Below are positions 16,406 through 25,363 of a DNA stretch of 64,000 nucleotides, in pieces (the first letter of the stretch is position 1; each line of letters opens with the position of its first letter). The stretch spans positions 86,094 to 150,093 of the forward strand of contig NZ_QGGR01000024.1 of assembly GCF_003148685.1 (NCBI RefSeq), given 5' to 3'. Below the pieces are notes generated by a model. The model was not told the origin of the DNA, did no database searches, and was given only the letters and a program-made list of their open reading frames with translations. The position numbers and the translations under genes are program-made. This DNA comes from Actinoplanes xinjiangensis. Lineage in GTDB: Bacteria; Actinomycetota; Actinomycetes; Mycobacteriales; Micromonosporaceae.

Positions 16406-17362
16406 TCAGCCGATGCTTAGGTCGGCCCAGCCCCAGTAGATGCGGTGGTCGGAGCAGAGCGCGCTGCCACAGGTGCTCAGCGGCAGCGAGTCACCGGCGT
16501 GCTGGCCGTTGAGGCGATTGGCCCGGAAGAAGATCATGTCGATTTTCGTGCCGGTGCCGCACGGGCTGCCGGTGGTCGCGCGGGTGGTGCCTTCGCCGTA
16601 GCCCAGGCAGTACGGGTCGGCGTCGTCCATCTCCCGGTACGCGCCGAGGTTGTCGCCGTTCGCCGGAGTGTTGACGCTCGGGTCGTACCAGACGTTGAGC
16701 TCCGGCCAGCTCGGCGTGGCGTTGAAGTCGCCGCCCACCAGCACCGTGTCACCAGCCGCCTCGAAGTCCTCGACGTGCCTGAGCACCTCGTTGACCTGGA
16801 TCTTCCCGAAGGTGCCGAACGGCTTCGGGGTGATGTGGGTGACGCAGTAGCGCACCGGCATGGTGGTGGTCGGCGCGCAGAGCAGGTGACGGATCTCGTC
16901 CTTGTCGTACTCCGGGTTCGGGGTCAGCGGGAACCGGTTCGCCGTGCCGAGCGGCTGCCGGCTGAGCAGCGCGATGCCCACCGCCTTGTGGTCACAGACG
17001 TCCCCGTCGTCGGTCGTGCCGTTGCGGGTCGCCTGGAACCGGACAAAGTTGCCCTTGTCCTGCGGCCAGTTGGTCTCGTTCTGCAACCGCTTGGTGAGGG
17101 CGGCGTATTGGCTCTGGCAGATCTCGTTGAGGGCAACGAAGTCCGGGTTCTTCCCCTTGATCGTGTCGAAGATCTTGGTGACCACCAGGTCAGACGAGCC
17201 GGGCGTCTGATATTTCCAGCCGCCGCCGACGTTCCAGTGCATGGCGGTCAGCCGGACCGTGGACTCGGCCTGGGCCGGCTGCGGCGCGATGGCCGGTGCC
17301 ACCAGGAGTGCGGTGGCGGCCGCCAGAATGTTTCGCAGGTATGTACGCAACGAATCCACCAT
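16406..17362 (-). CDS. secreted endonuclease/exonuclease/phosphatase-family protein
   Basis: A 318-residue protein with a signal peptide (NILAAATALLVAPAIAPQPAQA) and an EEP-fold catalytic domain like DNase I or exonuclease III. Conserved residues are visible: Asn in MHWNVGG, metal-binding Glu in FVALNEI, the THITPKPFG segment, GGDFNATPSWPE (Asp/Asn pair) and the C-terminal SDHRIYWG (catalytic His). Length and fold fit an extracellular nuclease or phosphodiesterase; sphingomyelinase-like activity cannot be excluded. Several Cys residues suggest disulfides. Confidence 0.85.
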   Translation of the reverse strand: MVDSLRTYLRNILAAATALLVAPAIAPQPAQAESTVRLTAMHWNVGGGWKYQTPGSSDLVVTKIFDTIKGKNPDFVALNEICQSQYAALTKRLQNETNWPQDKGNFVRFQATRNGTTDDGDVCDHKAVGIALLSRQPLGTANRFPLTPNPEYDKDEIRHLLCAPTTTMPVRYCVTHITPKPFGTFGKIQVNEVLRHVEDFEAAGDTVLVGGDFNATPSWPELNVWYDPSVNTPANGDNLGAYREMDDADPYCLGYGEGTTRATTGSPCGTGTKIDMIFFRANRLNGQHAGDSLPLSTCGSALCSDHRIYWGWADLSIG

Positions 17363-17405
17363 TTGTAAGGGTAAAGATCGACAAATAGTGGACCTTACCC
17401 CCCGG

Positions 17406-17519
17406 TTATTCGGTGCGGCACCGCCCGCCGTCTTGATGCCTTTCCGGGTGCTCGGGCAGCAACGGCTGCGCTAACTGCCACAACGCATCCGGCCAGTACT
17501 TCTCCACGTCATCCACGCC
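17406..17519 (-). pseudogene. N-terminal remnant of an IS5-type transposase
   Basis: A short reading DDVEKYWPDALWQLAQPLLP followed by GGGR-type residues matches the start of IS5-family transposases (the D-ALW-L-PLLP pattern) and ends at a TAA after ~38 residues. A related stretch of DNA occurs at 42966-43010 on the other strand. The rest of 17363-17731 shows no other gene. Confidence 0.6.
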
Positions 17520-17731
17520 CGGTCCACGAATGACCTTGCAGTTCAACAACTCCAAACAACACGGTCTAGACGAGCAAGTGCGCTTGGCGGGCGGTTGCCT
17601 CAGCGGCGTGCCCGGTCTGGGTGTGCAGGGCGTCGGCGGTGAACAGCACTCCGGCGAAGGTACCGATCGGGGACTCTAGTCAACCCCGGACCACGATCCG
17701 GCTGGACGGTATCGCTCGACCGCAGGATCTA

Positions 17732-18571
17732 ATGTGGATCGACATGGGCTGGTTCGCATGGTCGGGTAAATGGCTTCTACTGCTGGCCGGCTTCCCGCTT
17801 CTACTTGATTTGCTCGGAGGAGTCCGGCTGCGCCGAATCGGAGTATGGATGCGGTGCCGGGCGGCGGGGGCGCGGCGGCGACAGCGCCGGTCGCTGGCGA
17901 TCCGGCGGATCGTCGGCCTTCAGTGGTCGGCCTACCTGGATATCGTCACGGGCCAGGGTACTGACGAGCGCGGCTTCGACCGGTTCCTGACCCTGCGAGC
18001 CCAGCCGCCGACCTACGCCCCGTCCCACGACATCGCGCTGGAGGAGTATCAAGCCTGGTGGCACCAAGTGTCGGCGGACGTACGGCGGGAATTTCGGCTC
18101 GCCGCCGACGAGCGGATCCTCACGCCTCGACAGACGGGAGCAGCCGACGCGTTCATCGAGGAGCGGATCGAGGAGTGGCTACGGGTCGTGCTGCCGACGG
18201 GTCAGCGACGGTACGTCGGCCAGGCGACCGGTGCTGCCAACCGGAGCGGCATCCTCGCCCTCATCGCCTTCATCGCCACGATGGCCGTCGGCGGGCTCGT
18301 GGCGTACGCGCTGCACACGCCGTTGGCGGGCTGGTGGGGCAGGGCGCAGTGGCTGTCCTGGACGCTTGGTCTCGGGTGCGTGGTGGCGCTGTGGGTGAGC
18401 TCGGCTCCCGGGGCCGCCTTGGCCGTCGGATGGCGGGTGCTGGCGGTGCCCATACTATGGGCAGCCCGACAGCTCGACCGCGCCCAGCCGCTTCACCTGC
18501 TGCGATGGACAGCGCTGGCGTTCTTCATCGCCGGATCGACAATCGATTTGTGGACGTCGTATCCGGGGTAG
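17732..18571 (+). CDS. hypothetical membrane protein
   Basis: A 279-residue protein with one N-terminal membrane segment (WLLLLAGFPLLLDLLG), a ~140-residue charged cytoplasmic region (GLQWSAYLDIVTGQGTDERGFDRF) and three or more C-terminal hydrophobic helices (ILALIAFIATMAVGGLVAYAL, LSWTLGLGCVVALWVSS, WTALAFFIAGSTIDLW). I do not recognise the family. The ATG at 17732 has AGGA just upstream; a second in-frame ATG lies at 17744. No operon partner is evident. Confidence 0.65.
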   Translation: MWIDMGWFAWSGKWLLLLAGFPLLLDLLGGVRLRRIGVWMRCRAAGARRRQRRSLAIRRIVGLQWSAYLDIVTGQGTDERGFDRFLTLRAQPPTYAPSHDIALEEYQAWWHQVSADVRREFRLAADERILTPRQTGAADAFIEERIEEWLRVVLPTGQRRYVGQATGAANRSGILALIAFIATMAVGGLVAYALHTPLAGWWGRAQWLSWTLGLGCVVALWVSSAPGAALAVGWRVLAVPILWAARQLDRAQPLHLLRWTALAFFIAGSTIDLWTSYPG

Positions 18572-18842
18572 TCGGACGCCCATTTCAGCCCCATGAGGGA
18601 GACCGCCGAAAGGCCTTCCACCAGGCCACATTCACTCAAACCTCGGATATCTCAGTCCCGCCGCCTACGAAACCTGCCACCGAGCCCCACTGCCAGGTCG
18701 GCAGTAGCAGCACGCCGTAGCCGAGGCACCGACACAACGTCTGGGCATGACCAGCACGGCTACCGCACTGTAAGCCGACCTTGGAGCCGGATGCTGAGAC
18801 GACTACGCCAGCCCAGCCGGTAGGCCAGGTGAGGGCGACTCC

Positions 18843-19652
18843 GTGTCGATCGCAGCCCCGACGGGTAAGGCCGCAGCTGTGGATGCGCTCCTGTTCGGTC
18901 TCATCGCCTCCAGCGCGCTGGTCATCGGCGCGTGGGTAGGTTCCCGGTTTCAGCTGCCCAAGGCTGTGCTCGCCGGAATGTTGGCCTTCGCGGCCGGTGC
19001 GCTGATCACCGCGCTGTCCTTCGAGTTGTTCGAAGACGCCTACGAGCACGGCGGAATCTGGCGGGCCGCGGTCGGCCTGATCGTCGGTGCGCTCGTGTTC
19101 ACCGTGCTCAGTTCCCGGCTCGACCGGTTGGCACAGGGAAAGCGGAAAGAGCCCGAAGGAAGCGAGAAACTCGACGTCGACGCTGCCGCGCAGGACCGGG
19201 CACCGTCGGCCGCATCCACGTCGGGTGCCGCCGGGCTGGCGCTGTTGGCAGCCGTGACCCTCGACGGTGTTCCGGAGAACGTCGCGCTGGGGGTGTCGCT
19301 CGGCGAAGGCACCGGCGGGCTGGCACTGCTCGCGGCCATCTTCGTCTCCAACTTCCCGGAGGCGCTGGTCGGCAGCGCTTCCATGCGCGAACAGGGTCGT
19401 TCCCGGACGTTCATCCTCGGCACGTGGCTGGCGTGCGCGGGGCTGTTGACCCTGGCCGTGGTCCTCGGGGCCGGACCGCTGTCGTCCGCGGCACCGGAGA
19501 CCCTGTCGCTGCCGCTCGCCTTCGCCGCCGGTGCCGTCCTAGCCTCGCTGGCGGACACCCTGATGCCGGAGGCATACGAGAAGGGCGGCCCTTTGGTCGC
19601 GTTGAGCACCACCGCCGGATTCGTTCTGTCCTTCGTCCTCGCGACGCTGTGA
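18843..19652 (+). CDS. ZIP-family divalent metal transporter
   Basis: A 269-residue membrane protein, GTG start. It has about eight hydrophobic segments and the metal-site signatures of ZIP proteins: DGVPENVALGVS in helix IV and SNFPEALVGSASM in helix V (H replaced by N/D/E ligands, as in several bacterial ZIPs). A charged loop (SRLDRLAQGKRKEPEGSEK) separates the N- and C-terminal halves. It would import Zn, Fe or Mn, or move metals in either direction. It converges on a Spo0M gene and lies near two CNNM/CorC genes, suggesting a metal-handling neighbourhood. Confidence 0.85.
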   Translation: MSIAAPTGKAAAVDALLFGLIASSALVIGAWVGSRFQLPKAVLAGMLAFAAGALITALSFELFEDAYEHGGIWRAAVGLIVGALVFTVLSSRLDRLAQGKRKEPEGSEKLDVDAAAQDRAPSAASTSGAAGLALLAAVTLDGVPENVALGVSLGEGTGGLALLAAIFVSNFPEALVGSASMREQGRSRTFILGTWLACAGLLTLAVVLGAGPLSSAAPETLSLPLAFAAGAVLASLADTLMPEAYEKGGPLVALSTTAGFVLSFVLATL

Positions 19653-19721
19653 CCGCATCACCGAGGACACCACGACCGGTGCGGTAGACCGTCCGGACGC
19701 TGTGTCCATGGACCTGCTGGA

Positions 19722-19750
19722 GTGACGGCGCGGCTCTCCCGCACCGTCAC
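19722..19750. terminator. bidirectional hairpin between ZIP and Spo0M genes
   Basis: GTGACGGCGCGG and CCGCACCGTCAC pair with one G-T mismatch around a 5-base loop, placed between two converging genes, so it can end transcripts from both sides. Confidence 0.6.
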
Positions 19751-19759
19751 CACGATCTT

Positions 19760-20722
19760 TCAAACTTCGGCTTCCTCTTCGTCGTCTTCGAAGACCTCGT
19801 CGAGGATTCCACCGGCGACGTAGCCGACGGCAAGTCCTCCGGCTACGCCCATGGCGACGCCACCCATACCGCCGGCGTGACCGCCGTGGTGTTCGTCGTG
19901 ATGGCCGCCGTGCCCGTACCCCGGGGCGCCGTAGCCAGCGCGGTTCTGCCGGTGGTCGACGGCTTGGCGGATCCAGGCGTCGACCTGCTGAGTCCAGTCG
20001 AGGCTGTCGGCGGCGGCGTGGTCGACGGTGTACCGGCCGAAGCTGTCGTGGCCGCTGCTGAACATGCCGCCGCCCTTGTCGAATTCGAGGATCACTTCGA
20101 CGGTGTTCGCGGTGGTCACGAACGTCAGTTCGACCTCGCTGATCGCGTGCGTGTACTGCGGTGCAGCGAAGTATTCGATCTCCTGATAGAACGGCAGAGT
20201 CTGCGGGACGCCGGCGATCTGCCCGTACTCCAGGTCGGCGCCTCTGAACCCGAACCCGAGCTGGGCGAAGGCGTCGAGGATGCGCTGCTGCACGGGCAGC
20301 GGGTTGACGTGCAGCGTGTCCAGGTCGCCCTTGTCGACGGCGCGGGCGACCGCCACCTCGGTCCGCACACCCATGACCATCCCGCGCAACGGCTGGCCGT
20401 ACACGGTCGTGATCGGGGTTTCCCACGGCAGTTCCAGCTGGAACGGCACCGACAGGTGCTGGCCCTCGGCCAGCCGTAGCGGACCGCTGACCGTGACGCG
20501 GTGGTACTCGCCGGTGGTCGTGCCTTCGCCGTCGCCGCCTTCGACCTCCATCCGGGTGACCAGGCCCAAGGCGACGTGCTCGATTTCGGCGTCGTGGCTG
20601 CCGCCGGTCAGATTCACCTGCCCGGCCACCACACCGCCGGGATAGGCGTTCGGATTGGTCAGCACCGTGTCGACACTGGGACCGCCGACGCCGAAAGCGC
20701 CGAGCATCCGTTTGAACACCAC
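19760..20722 (-). CDS. spo0M: Spo0M-family sporulation-control protein
   Basis: A 320-residue Spo0M (SpoOM) protein. The N-terminus MVFKRMLGAFGVGGPSVDT and the arrestin-like beta-sandwich blocks (PGGVVAGQVNLTGG, LPWETPITTVYGQPL, DAFAQLGFGFRGADLEYGQI, PFYQEIEYFAAP) are typical. The C-terminus has a His/Gly-rich linker (HGGHHDEHHGGHAGG), a glycine-rich hydrophobic stretch GGVAMGVAGGLAVGYVAGG and a very acidic tail. The same tail occurs as an orphan fragment at 51845-51960. Spo0M affects sporulation timing in Bacillus; in this organism a role in differentiation or membrane stress is plausible. Confidence 0.88.
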   Translation of the reverse strand: MVFKRMLGAFGVGGPSVDTVLTNPNAYPGGVVAGQVNLTGGSHDAEIEHVALGLVTRMEVEGGDGEGTTTGEYHRVTVSGPLRLAEGQHLSVPFQLELPWETPITTVYGQPLRGMVMGVRTEVAVARAVDKGDLDTLHVNPLPVQQRILDAFAQLGFGFRGADLEYGQIAGVPQTLPFYQEIEYFAAPQYTHAISEVELTFVTTANTVEVILEFDKGGGMFSSGHDSFGRYTVDHAAADSLDWTQQVDAWIRQAVDHRQNRAGYGAPGYGHGGHHDEHHGGHAGGMGGVAMGVAGGLAVGYVAGGILDEVFEDDEEEAEV

Positions 20723-20795
20723 GTCTTTTCTCCTCCATGAGAGCAGGGCGGACCACGATCTGCCCGGCCGCAGCGCACCCCGGCCCGGCGGATGA

Positions 20796-21872
20796 CTAGC
20801 GGGTGCTGCCGGTGCGCCCGGCGCGGCGGGCAGCGTCCACGACCGGATCGGTCTCGTCGTCGAACTGGCCGATCACCTGCTCGAGAAGGTCTTCGAGAGT
20901 GACCAGGCCGATCACCGTGGTCGTGTCGGTGACCAAGGCCAGGTGACTGCGCCGGCTGCGCATCGCCGCGATGGCATCCAGGACGCTGGTGTCGGCCGGC
21001 AGCGGCAACGCCGCGGTCATCAGGTCTCGCGCCGTCGCGGGCCGATTGCCGCTGGTGGTCTTCGCGGCGTCCCGGACATGCACGACGCCGACGATCGCTC
21101 CGGTGTCGTCGGTGACCGGGAGCCGAGACCGGCCGGTCTCGGTACTGCGCACCTCGACGGCGCGGGCGTCGGCGTTCGCGGGAACGTCGAGGATTTCCGC
21201 GGTCGGGACCATCACCTCGCGTACGGACATCGACTGCACCCGCAACATCGCGGTGAGCAGTTCGTGTTCGACGTCCTCGATGGTGCCGTGTTCCTTGGAC
21301 GTCTTCAGTAGCATCTGCAGCTGCTCGGCGTTGTGCACCTGCGCCAGCTCGTCCTGCGGCGTCACCTTGAACAGCCGCAGGCAGGCGTTGGCCAGCCCGT
21401 TGAGAGCGACCAGGACCGGCCGGAAGACGGTGGTGAATCCGACGAACGGAATCGCCAGCAGCTGCGCCGAGTTCTCCGGATGACTGATCGCCCACGACTT
21501 GGGCGCCATCTCCCCGACGACGACATGCAGGAAGCCGACCAGGGCGACGGCCAGGATGAAAGCCACCACGTACGCCGCGCCGGCGGGCAGCCCGACCGTG
21601 GTGAAAACGGGTTCGAGCAGGTGTGCAACCGTGGGCTTGGCCAGTGCGCCGAGGCCGAGGGTGCACAGGGTGATGCCGAGCTGGGCGCCGGCCAGCATCA
21701 TCGACAGCTGCCGGGTGCCGGCCATCGCGGCCCGAGCACCGCGTGATCCTTCGGCGGCGGCCGTTTCCAGCCGGTGCCGTTTAGCCGCGACCAGCGCAAA
21801 CTCCGCGGCGACGAAGAACCCGTTGGCTGCCAGCAGCAACACCGATATCAGCAGAGACCAGGTGGTGCTCAT
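20796..21872 (-). CDS. CNNM/CorC-type transporter without CorC_HlyC domain
   Basis: A 358-residue membrane protein with an N-terminal DUF21 (CNNM) domain of three to four helices (LLISVLLLAANGFFVAAEFALVAAKRHRLE, MMLAGAQLGITLCTLGLGALAKP, FLHVVVGEMAPKSWAI), then a pair of CBS domains (VREVMVPTAEILDVPANA ... HLALVTDTTTVIGLVTLEDLLEQVIG). It ends soon after the second CBS domain, so the C-terminal CorC_HlyC domain of its neighbour is missing. ATGA overlap with the upstream homologue shows co-translation. Likely Mg2+ (or other divalent cation) efflux or sensing, possibly as a heterodimer with the other protein. Confidence 0.87.
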   Translation of the reverse strand: MSTTWSLLISVLLLAANGFFVAAEFALVAAKRHRLETAAAEGSRGARAAMAGTRQLSMMLAGAQLGITLCTLGLGALAKPTVAHLLEPVFTTVGLPAGAAYVVAFILAVALVGFLHVVVGEMAPKSWAISHPENSAQLLAIPFVGFTTVFRPVLVALNGLANACLRLFKVTPQDELAQVHNAEQLQMLLKTSKEHGTIEDVEHELLTAMLRVQSMSVREVMVPTAEILDVPANADARAVEVRSTETGRSRLPVTDDTGAIVGVVHVRDAAKTTSGNRPATARDLMTAALPLPADTSVLDAIAAMRSRRSHLALVTDTTTVIGLVTLEDLLEQVIGQFDDETDPVVDAARRAGRTGSTR

Positions 21873-23233
21873 GCTGTCACCTGCCCGTCGGCGTGGTCGT
21901 GGATGACGGTCAGGGCGACCCGGTCGGGCACGTGCCGGCGCACGGCCAGCACGGTCAGCCTGGCCACCCCTTGCGGTACGGGCTTGCCGTCGGCGTCGAC
22001 CATCGGCGGCAGCGGGACATCGAGCTGCTCCTGGGTGGCCGGAAGATGACCGAGTCGGGCCAGAATCAGGCCGGAGACGGTGTCGTACATGTCGTCGTCC
22101 GGTAGCCGGATTCCGGTGGCCTCGGCGATCTCGTCGACCCGAGCCCGGCCCGGGATCTGCCAGGCGCCGTCCTCGGCCTTCTCGATGACCGGTTCGGGCA
22201 GGTCGTCCTCGTCGCGGATGTCGCCGACCAGTTCCTCGGCGACATCCTCCAGGGTGATGATGCCGGCGAAGCCGCCGTACTCGTCGACCACGATCGCCAT
22301 CTGCCGGTGCGCCGCCTTGAGGCGGTCCAGGACCTCCGGTAGACGGGCGGTCTCCGGTAGCACGACGGGCTCCGTGGCCAGGTCGCGGACCGTGGTGGTG
22401 GCCCGGACGGCAGGGTCCAGGGTGACGACGTCGGCGATGGAGACCACACCGATCACGTCGTCGACGCCGTCGCCGGTCACCGGAAACCGGGAGTGCCCGG
22501 TATCGAGCAGGTCGACGACCCGCAACGCCGGCTCCGTCTGGCCGATCGTGGTGACGTCCACGCGAGGCCGCATCGCCTCAGCGGCAGTGCGGTCCCGGAA
22601 GTCCAGGCCGTGGTCGAGCAGCCGGGCGGCCCGGGCGTCGAGGGTGCCCTCGCTGCTGGCGTTGGCGATGATCCGGTCCAGGTCCTCCGACGTGGCGCCC
22701 TGCGGCAGTTCCTCGATCGGTTCGATGCCGATGGCACGCAGCAGCCGGTTGGCGGTGGCGTCGAACATCCGGATCAGCGGCCCGGCCACGGCCAGGTAGA
22801 TCAGCGTCGACCGGGACAGCGCCCGCGCAAGAGTCTCCGGTTTGGCGATGGCGAGGTTCTTCGGCGCCAGCTCACCGAGCACCATCTGCACCACGGTCGC
22901 GAACAGCAGCGCGAACACCATCGAGATCGAGGTGCTGACCGTCTCGGACAGACCGGTCAACCCGAGCAGCTCGGCGGTGCCCCGCCCGAGGTAGGGCTCG
23001 GCGACATAACCGGCGAGCAGCGCGGTCACGGTGATGCCGACCTGAGCGCCGGACAACACGAACGACAGCCGCTGCGTCACCCGCAGGGCGCGTTCGGCGG
23101 CCGGGTCGCCGTCATCGGCCATCGCCCGCAGCTTCTCGCGGTCGACGGCCACGTACGCGAACTCCTGCGCCACGAAATAGCCGGTCGCCGCGGTCAGTAA
23201 CACGATGGCGAGAATCCCGATGAGGATCAACAC
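21869..23233 (-). CDS. CNNM/CorC-type transporter, full length
   Basis: A 454-residue protein with the full CNNM/HlyC/CorC layout: DUF21 membrane domain (LIGILAIVLLTAATGYFVAQEFAYVAVDREKL, FVLSGAQVGITVTALLAGYVAEP, MVLGELAPKNLAIAKPE), two CBS domains (AMRPRVDVTTIG ... MAIVVDEYGGFAGIITLEDVAEELVGDI) and a C-terminal CorC_HlyC domain (IPGRARVDEIAEATGIRLPDDD). First gene of a two-gene operon with the shorter homologue. It runs divergently from a MerR-family gene that may control it. Confidence 0.9.
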   Translation of the reverse strand: MLILIGILAIVLLTAATGYFVAQEFAYVAVDREKLRAMADDGDPAAERALRVTQRLSFVLSGAQVGITVTALLAGYVAEPYLGRGTAELLGLTGLSETVSTSISMVFALLFATVVQMVLGELAPKNLAIAKPETLARALSRSTLIYLAVAGPLIRMFDATANRLLRAIGIEPIEELPQGATSEDLDRIIANASSEGTLDARAARLLDHGLDFRDRTAAEAMRPRVDVTTIGQTEPALRVVDLLDTGHSRFPVTGDGVDDVIGVVSIADVVTLDPAVRATTTVRDLATEPVVLPETARLPEVLDRLKAAHRQMAIVVDEYGGFAGIITLEDVAEELVGDIRDEDDLPEPVIEKAEDGAWQIPGRARVDEIAEATGIRLPDDDMYDTVSGLILARLGHLPATQEQLDVPLPPMVDADGKPVPQGVARLTVLAVRRHVPDRVALTVIHDHADGQVTA

Positions 23234-23388
23234 GACAGATCACCGCCGTCGCGGGCTCCGCAGCGGGCAACACGGGGCCGGGTCACGCCCGGCCAGGTAC
23301 TACAGCCTTCAATCGAACCGTTGGACACCCTCGCAAACTAGCACCTATGACTGTACGGTTGCTGAAAGCTGATCATCGGGAGGTCTCT

Positions 23389-23781
23389 GTGAGCACCCTG
23401 CTGCGCATCGGCGAACTCGCCGCCCAAGCCGGCGTCAGTACTCGCACCGTCGATTACTACACACAGCTCGGGCTGCTGAACGCCGCCGACCGTACGGGAG
23501 GGGGATTCCGCCTCTACGACCCGGCAGCCGTCGACACCATCGCCACGATCAAGCAGCTGGAAGAGCACGGCCTTAGCCTGCAAACCATCGCCGCCGCATT
23601 TCACGGCGCCGGCGACACCGACCTGATCTCCCAGCTCGACCACCTCGCCACGGGCCTTCAGACACTGCAAGAGGCGGCGGAGAGTGCACCACAGGCTCAG
23701 GCGCTGCTCACGCTGCTCAGCGCTCGCGCGCACGCCCTTATCGATCTCGCCTTGACGATCATCGACTCACCGCTGGTGTGA
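23389..23781 (+). CDS. MerR-family transcriptional regulator
   Basis: A 130-residue MerR regulator. The helix-turn-helix LLRIGELAAQAGVSTRTVDYYTQLGLL and the wing with the strand after GGGFRLYDPAAVDTI are canonical; a C-terminal coiled helix follows. No Cys-rich metal loop is visible, so its effector is unclear. The GTG at 23389 has GGGAGG upstream; an ATG at 23347 is possible but weakly supported. It faces away from the CNNM operon across a ~155-bp spacer and is a candidate regulator of it. Confidence 0.85.
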   Translation: MSTLLRIGELAAQAGVSTRTVDYYTQLGLLNAADRTGGGFRLYDPAAVDTIATIKQLEEHGLSLQTIAAAFHGAGDTDLISQLDHLATGLQTLQEAAESAPQAQALLTLLSARAHALIDLALTIIDSPLV

Positions 23782-24246
23782 CGCCCGCCCACACCGCAAC
23801 GATCACCCGATCCGGCAGGTGCGATCACCGAGGGCATTCACGATGGAGTGATATCTCGGCAACCGTACAACGGCAGACGGCCTTCAGATGTTCAACGCCG
23901 ACGATGCGGTGCTGAAAGCCAACCTGGTGGTCGGCCGGGGGCCGACCGGGACGATGGGGATTCACGCCCGGCGGGCATCGGGCCGGGGCGTCACCGGAGC
24001 ACACGATAGCGAGGTGTTCGTCGCCGAGGCGCCCAAGCTCACAGCGACCCGCGCGGACGGCTCGGTCATCGCGATAGCCACCGCGCCCACGCAGTTCTAG
24101 CCTCCTGTCCGCCGGCGGTAGCCGGCGATCAACACCTCTGGTGGCGGTGTGCTCAAGCGAGCTTGACCTCCTTCACCGCACCGGTCTTGCGGTGCAGCTC
24201 CAGATCCTTGATGAGCGCGCCCGGGACCAGGGCGTCGGTGAACGCT
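23782..24246. other. spacer with one doubtful small reading
   Basis: A 70-residue reading at 23888-24100 (MFNADDAVLKANLVVGRGPTG ...) has reasonable codon use but no ribosome site and no recognisable family; it could be a gene fragment. The rest shows no feature I can support. Confidence 0.25.
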
Positions 24247-24460
24247 TCGTCCTTGTCGCAGTCGTCGCCCTTGCCAGCTCGAACTACCCCAACCACATCG
24301 CCCTGGCCAGCGCCCTGCACGCGTACCTGCGCTGGCGCAACGCCAACAACCGCCACCCCGATGTCATCGCCGCCCAACGACGCGAACGCGCCCGCGTCTG
24401 CGCCCGCAGCGAACACCACCACCGCTGGGGCCGACCGACCCACCACCCGGGCAGCCTGAT
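24247..24460 (+). pseudogene. C-terminal remnant of an IS630-type transposase
   Basis: The reading ASSNYPNHIALASALHAYLR-WRNANNRHPDVIAAQRRERAR resembles the C-terminal tail of IS630-family transposases (H-x-x-x-x-x-x-AY-RWRN). No start codon or catalytic DDE region is present, so only the end of a mobile element survives. An N-terminal IS630 fragment is found separately at 51225-51483. Confidence 0.5.
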
Positions 24461-24482
24461 CCGCTGCCTCGAACGTTCTGGC

Positions 24483-25025
24483 TCACAGCACCGGGGACGG
24501 CGCCTGCACGCAGCGGATCATGCGGATCTCCCGTATCCCGTCCGCGACCTGGACCGCTCCGTCGGCTACGAAGCCGTGCTTACGGTAGAACGCTTGCGCG
24601 CGAGGGTTGGGATCGGCGACCCACAGCACCGCCGACTCCACGGGGTCGATGACAGCGTCTAACAACGCCTGGCCAGCACCCGTACCGTGCGCGGGTGTAA
24701 CCACATAGAGCAGATACAGATGTCTTGCCCCAGCCGCCGCAGCGTCCAGCGATGGACCTGACATCGCGACGCCGATCAACTCACCTTCCCGCTCGACCAC
24801 AGCCGTTCGGTTCTCGCGATATCGCCCATCGGTCAGAGCCGCAGTCCAGAACCGCTCCCGCGCAGCCGGGAAACCCGGATCGTCGAGTACCGCATCCGAC
24901 ATGAGCCCTCGATACGTCTCCTGCCAGCACCGAACATGCACATCCGCCATCCGGGTAACGTCCTCGACCCGGGCCGAGCGAACAGTCAACGAGGAACCCA
25001 CCGCAGAATCGTAGGACGTGCCCAC
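24483..25025 (-). CDS. GNAT-family N-acetyltransferase
   Basis: A 180-residue acetyltransferase. SLTVRSARVEDVTRMADVHVRCWQETYRGLMSD is a typical first strand and helix; the acetyl-CoA loop lies in LYLLYVVTPAHGTGAGQALLDAVI (motif A, here HGTGAG), and DPNPRAQAFYRKHGFVADG is the usual motif B. No operon partner. Substrate unknown; small-molecule or protein amine are both possible. Confidence 0.88.
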   Translation of the reverse strand: MGTSYDSAVGSSLTVRSARVEDVTRMADVHVRCWQETYRGLMSDAVLDDPGFPAARERFWTAALTDGRYRENRTAVVEREGELIGVAMSGPSLDAAAAGARHLYLLYVVTPAHGTGAGQALLDAVIDPVESAVLWVADPNPRAQAFYRKHGFVADGAVQVADGIREIRMIRCVQAPSPVL

Positions 25026-25307
25026 CTGCTCGCCGAGCCCGATTTCGGTGCCGATCGGCAGTCAGCGTGTCACCAACACCACCAAGGGTCTTGGCCGCGG
25101 CACTAGGTTGCGGCGTATAAGGCCAGGAGCCTGGAGCGATCCGGGGGCGACGGCCTCTCGGGCCGGGCGACAGTCTTGATCGCCTCTCGTCTGGCGGCCA
25201 GTGGTGTTGAGCGACCAACAGTTACATTCGGACTCACCGCAGTACCATCCGCGGTCAGCGGCGGCATGATTCCGATCTATCGGGTGACCCGTGATCCCCG
25301 GACGGCT

Positions 25308-25326
25308 GCCCGGCAGCGTGCCGGGC
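25308..25326 (-). terminator. hairpin terminator of the leftward pectin operon
   Basis: GCCCGGCA and TGCCGGGC form a perfect 8-bp stem with a 3-base loop, 38 bp beyond the stop of the CE12 gene. The remaining spacer 25026-25363 contains no supported gene. Confidence 0.65.
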
Positions 25327-25363
25327 CCCGCCAACGGCGGCCGAGGGACCCGACACCGGTGTG

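Noticed and set aside
16299..16421. Possible small gene MFVVAGLTDRAEVIDALAGF...
   Set aside because: Only 40 residues, overlaps the end of the nuclease gene, no ribosome site; could be a fragment but not supportable.
24153..24446. Leftward 97-residue reading opposite the IS630 remnant
   Set aside because: Most likely the complement of the transposase remnant; its low-complexity Gly/Val/Asp/Ala composition is typical of antisense readings in GC-rich DNA.
25062..25334. Leftward 90-residue reading between the GNAT and CE12 genes
   Set aside because: Overlaps the hairpin terminator, has atypical composition and no ribosome site.
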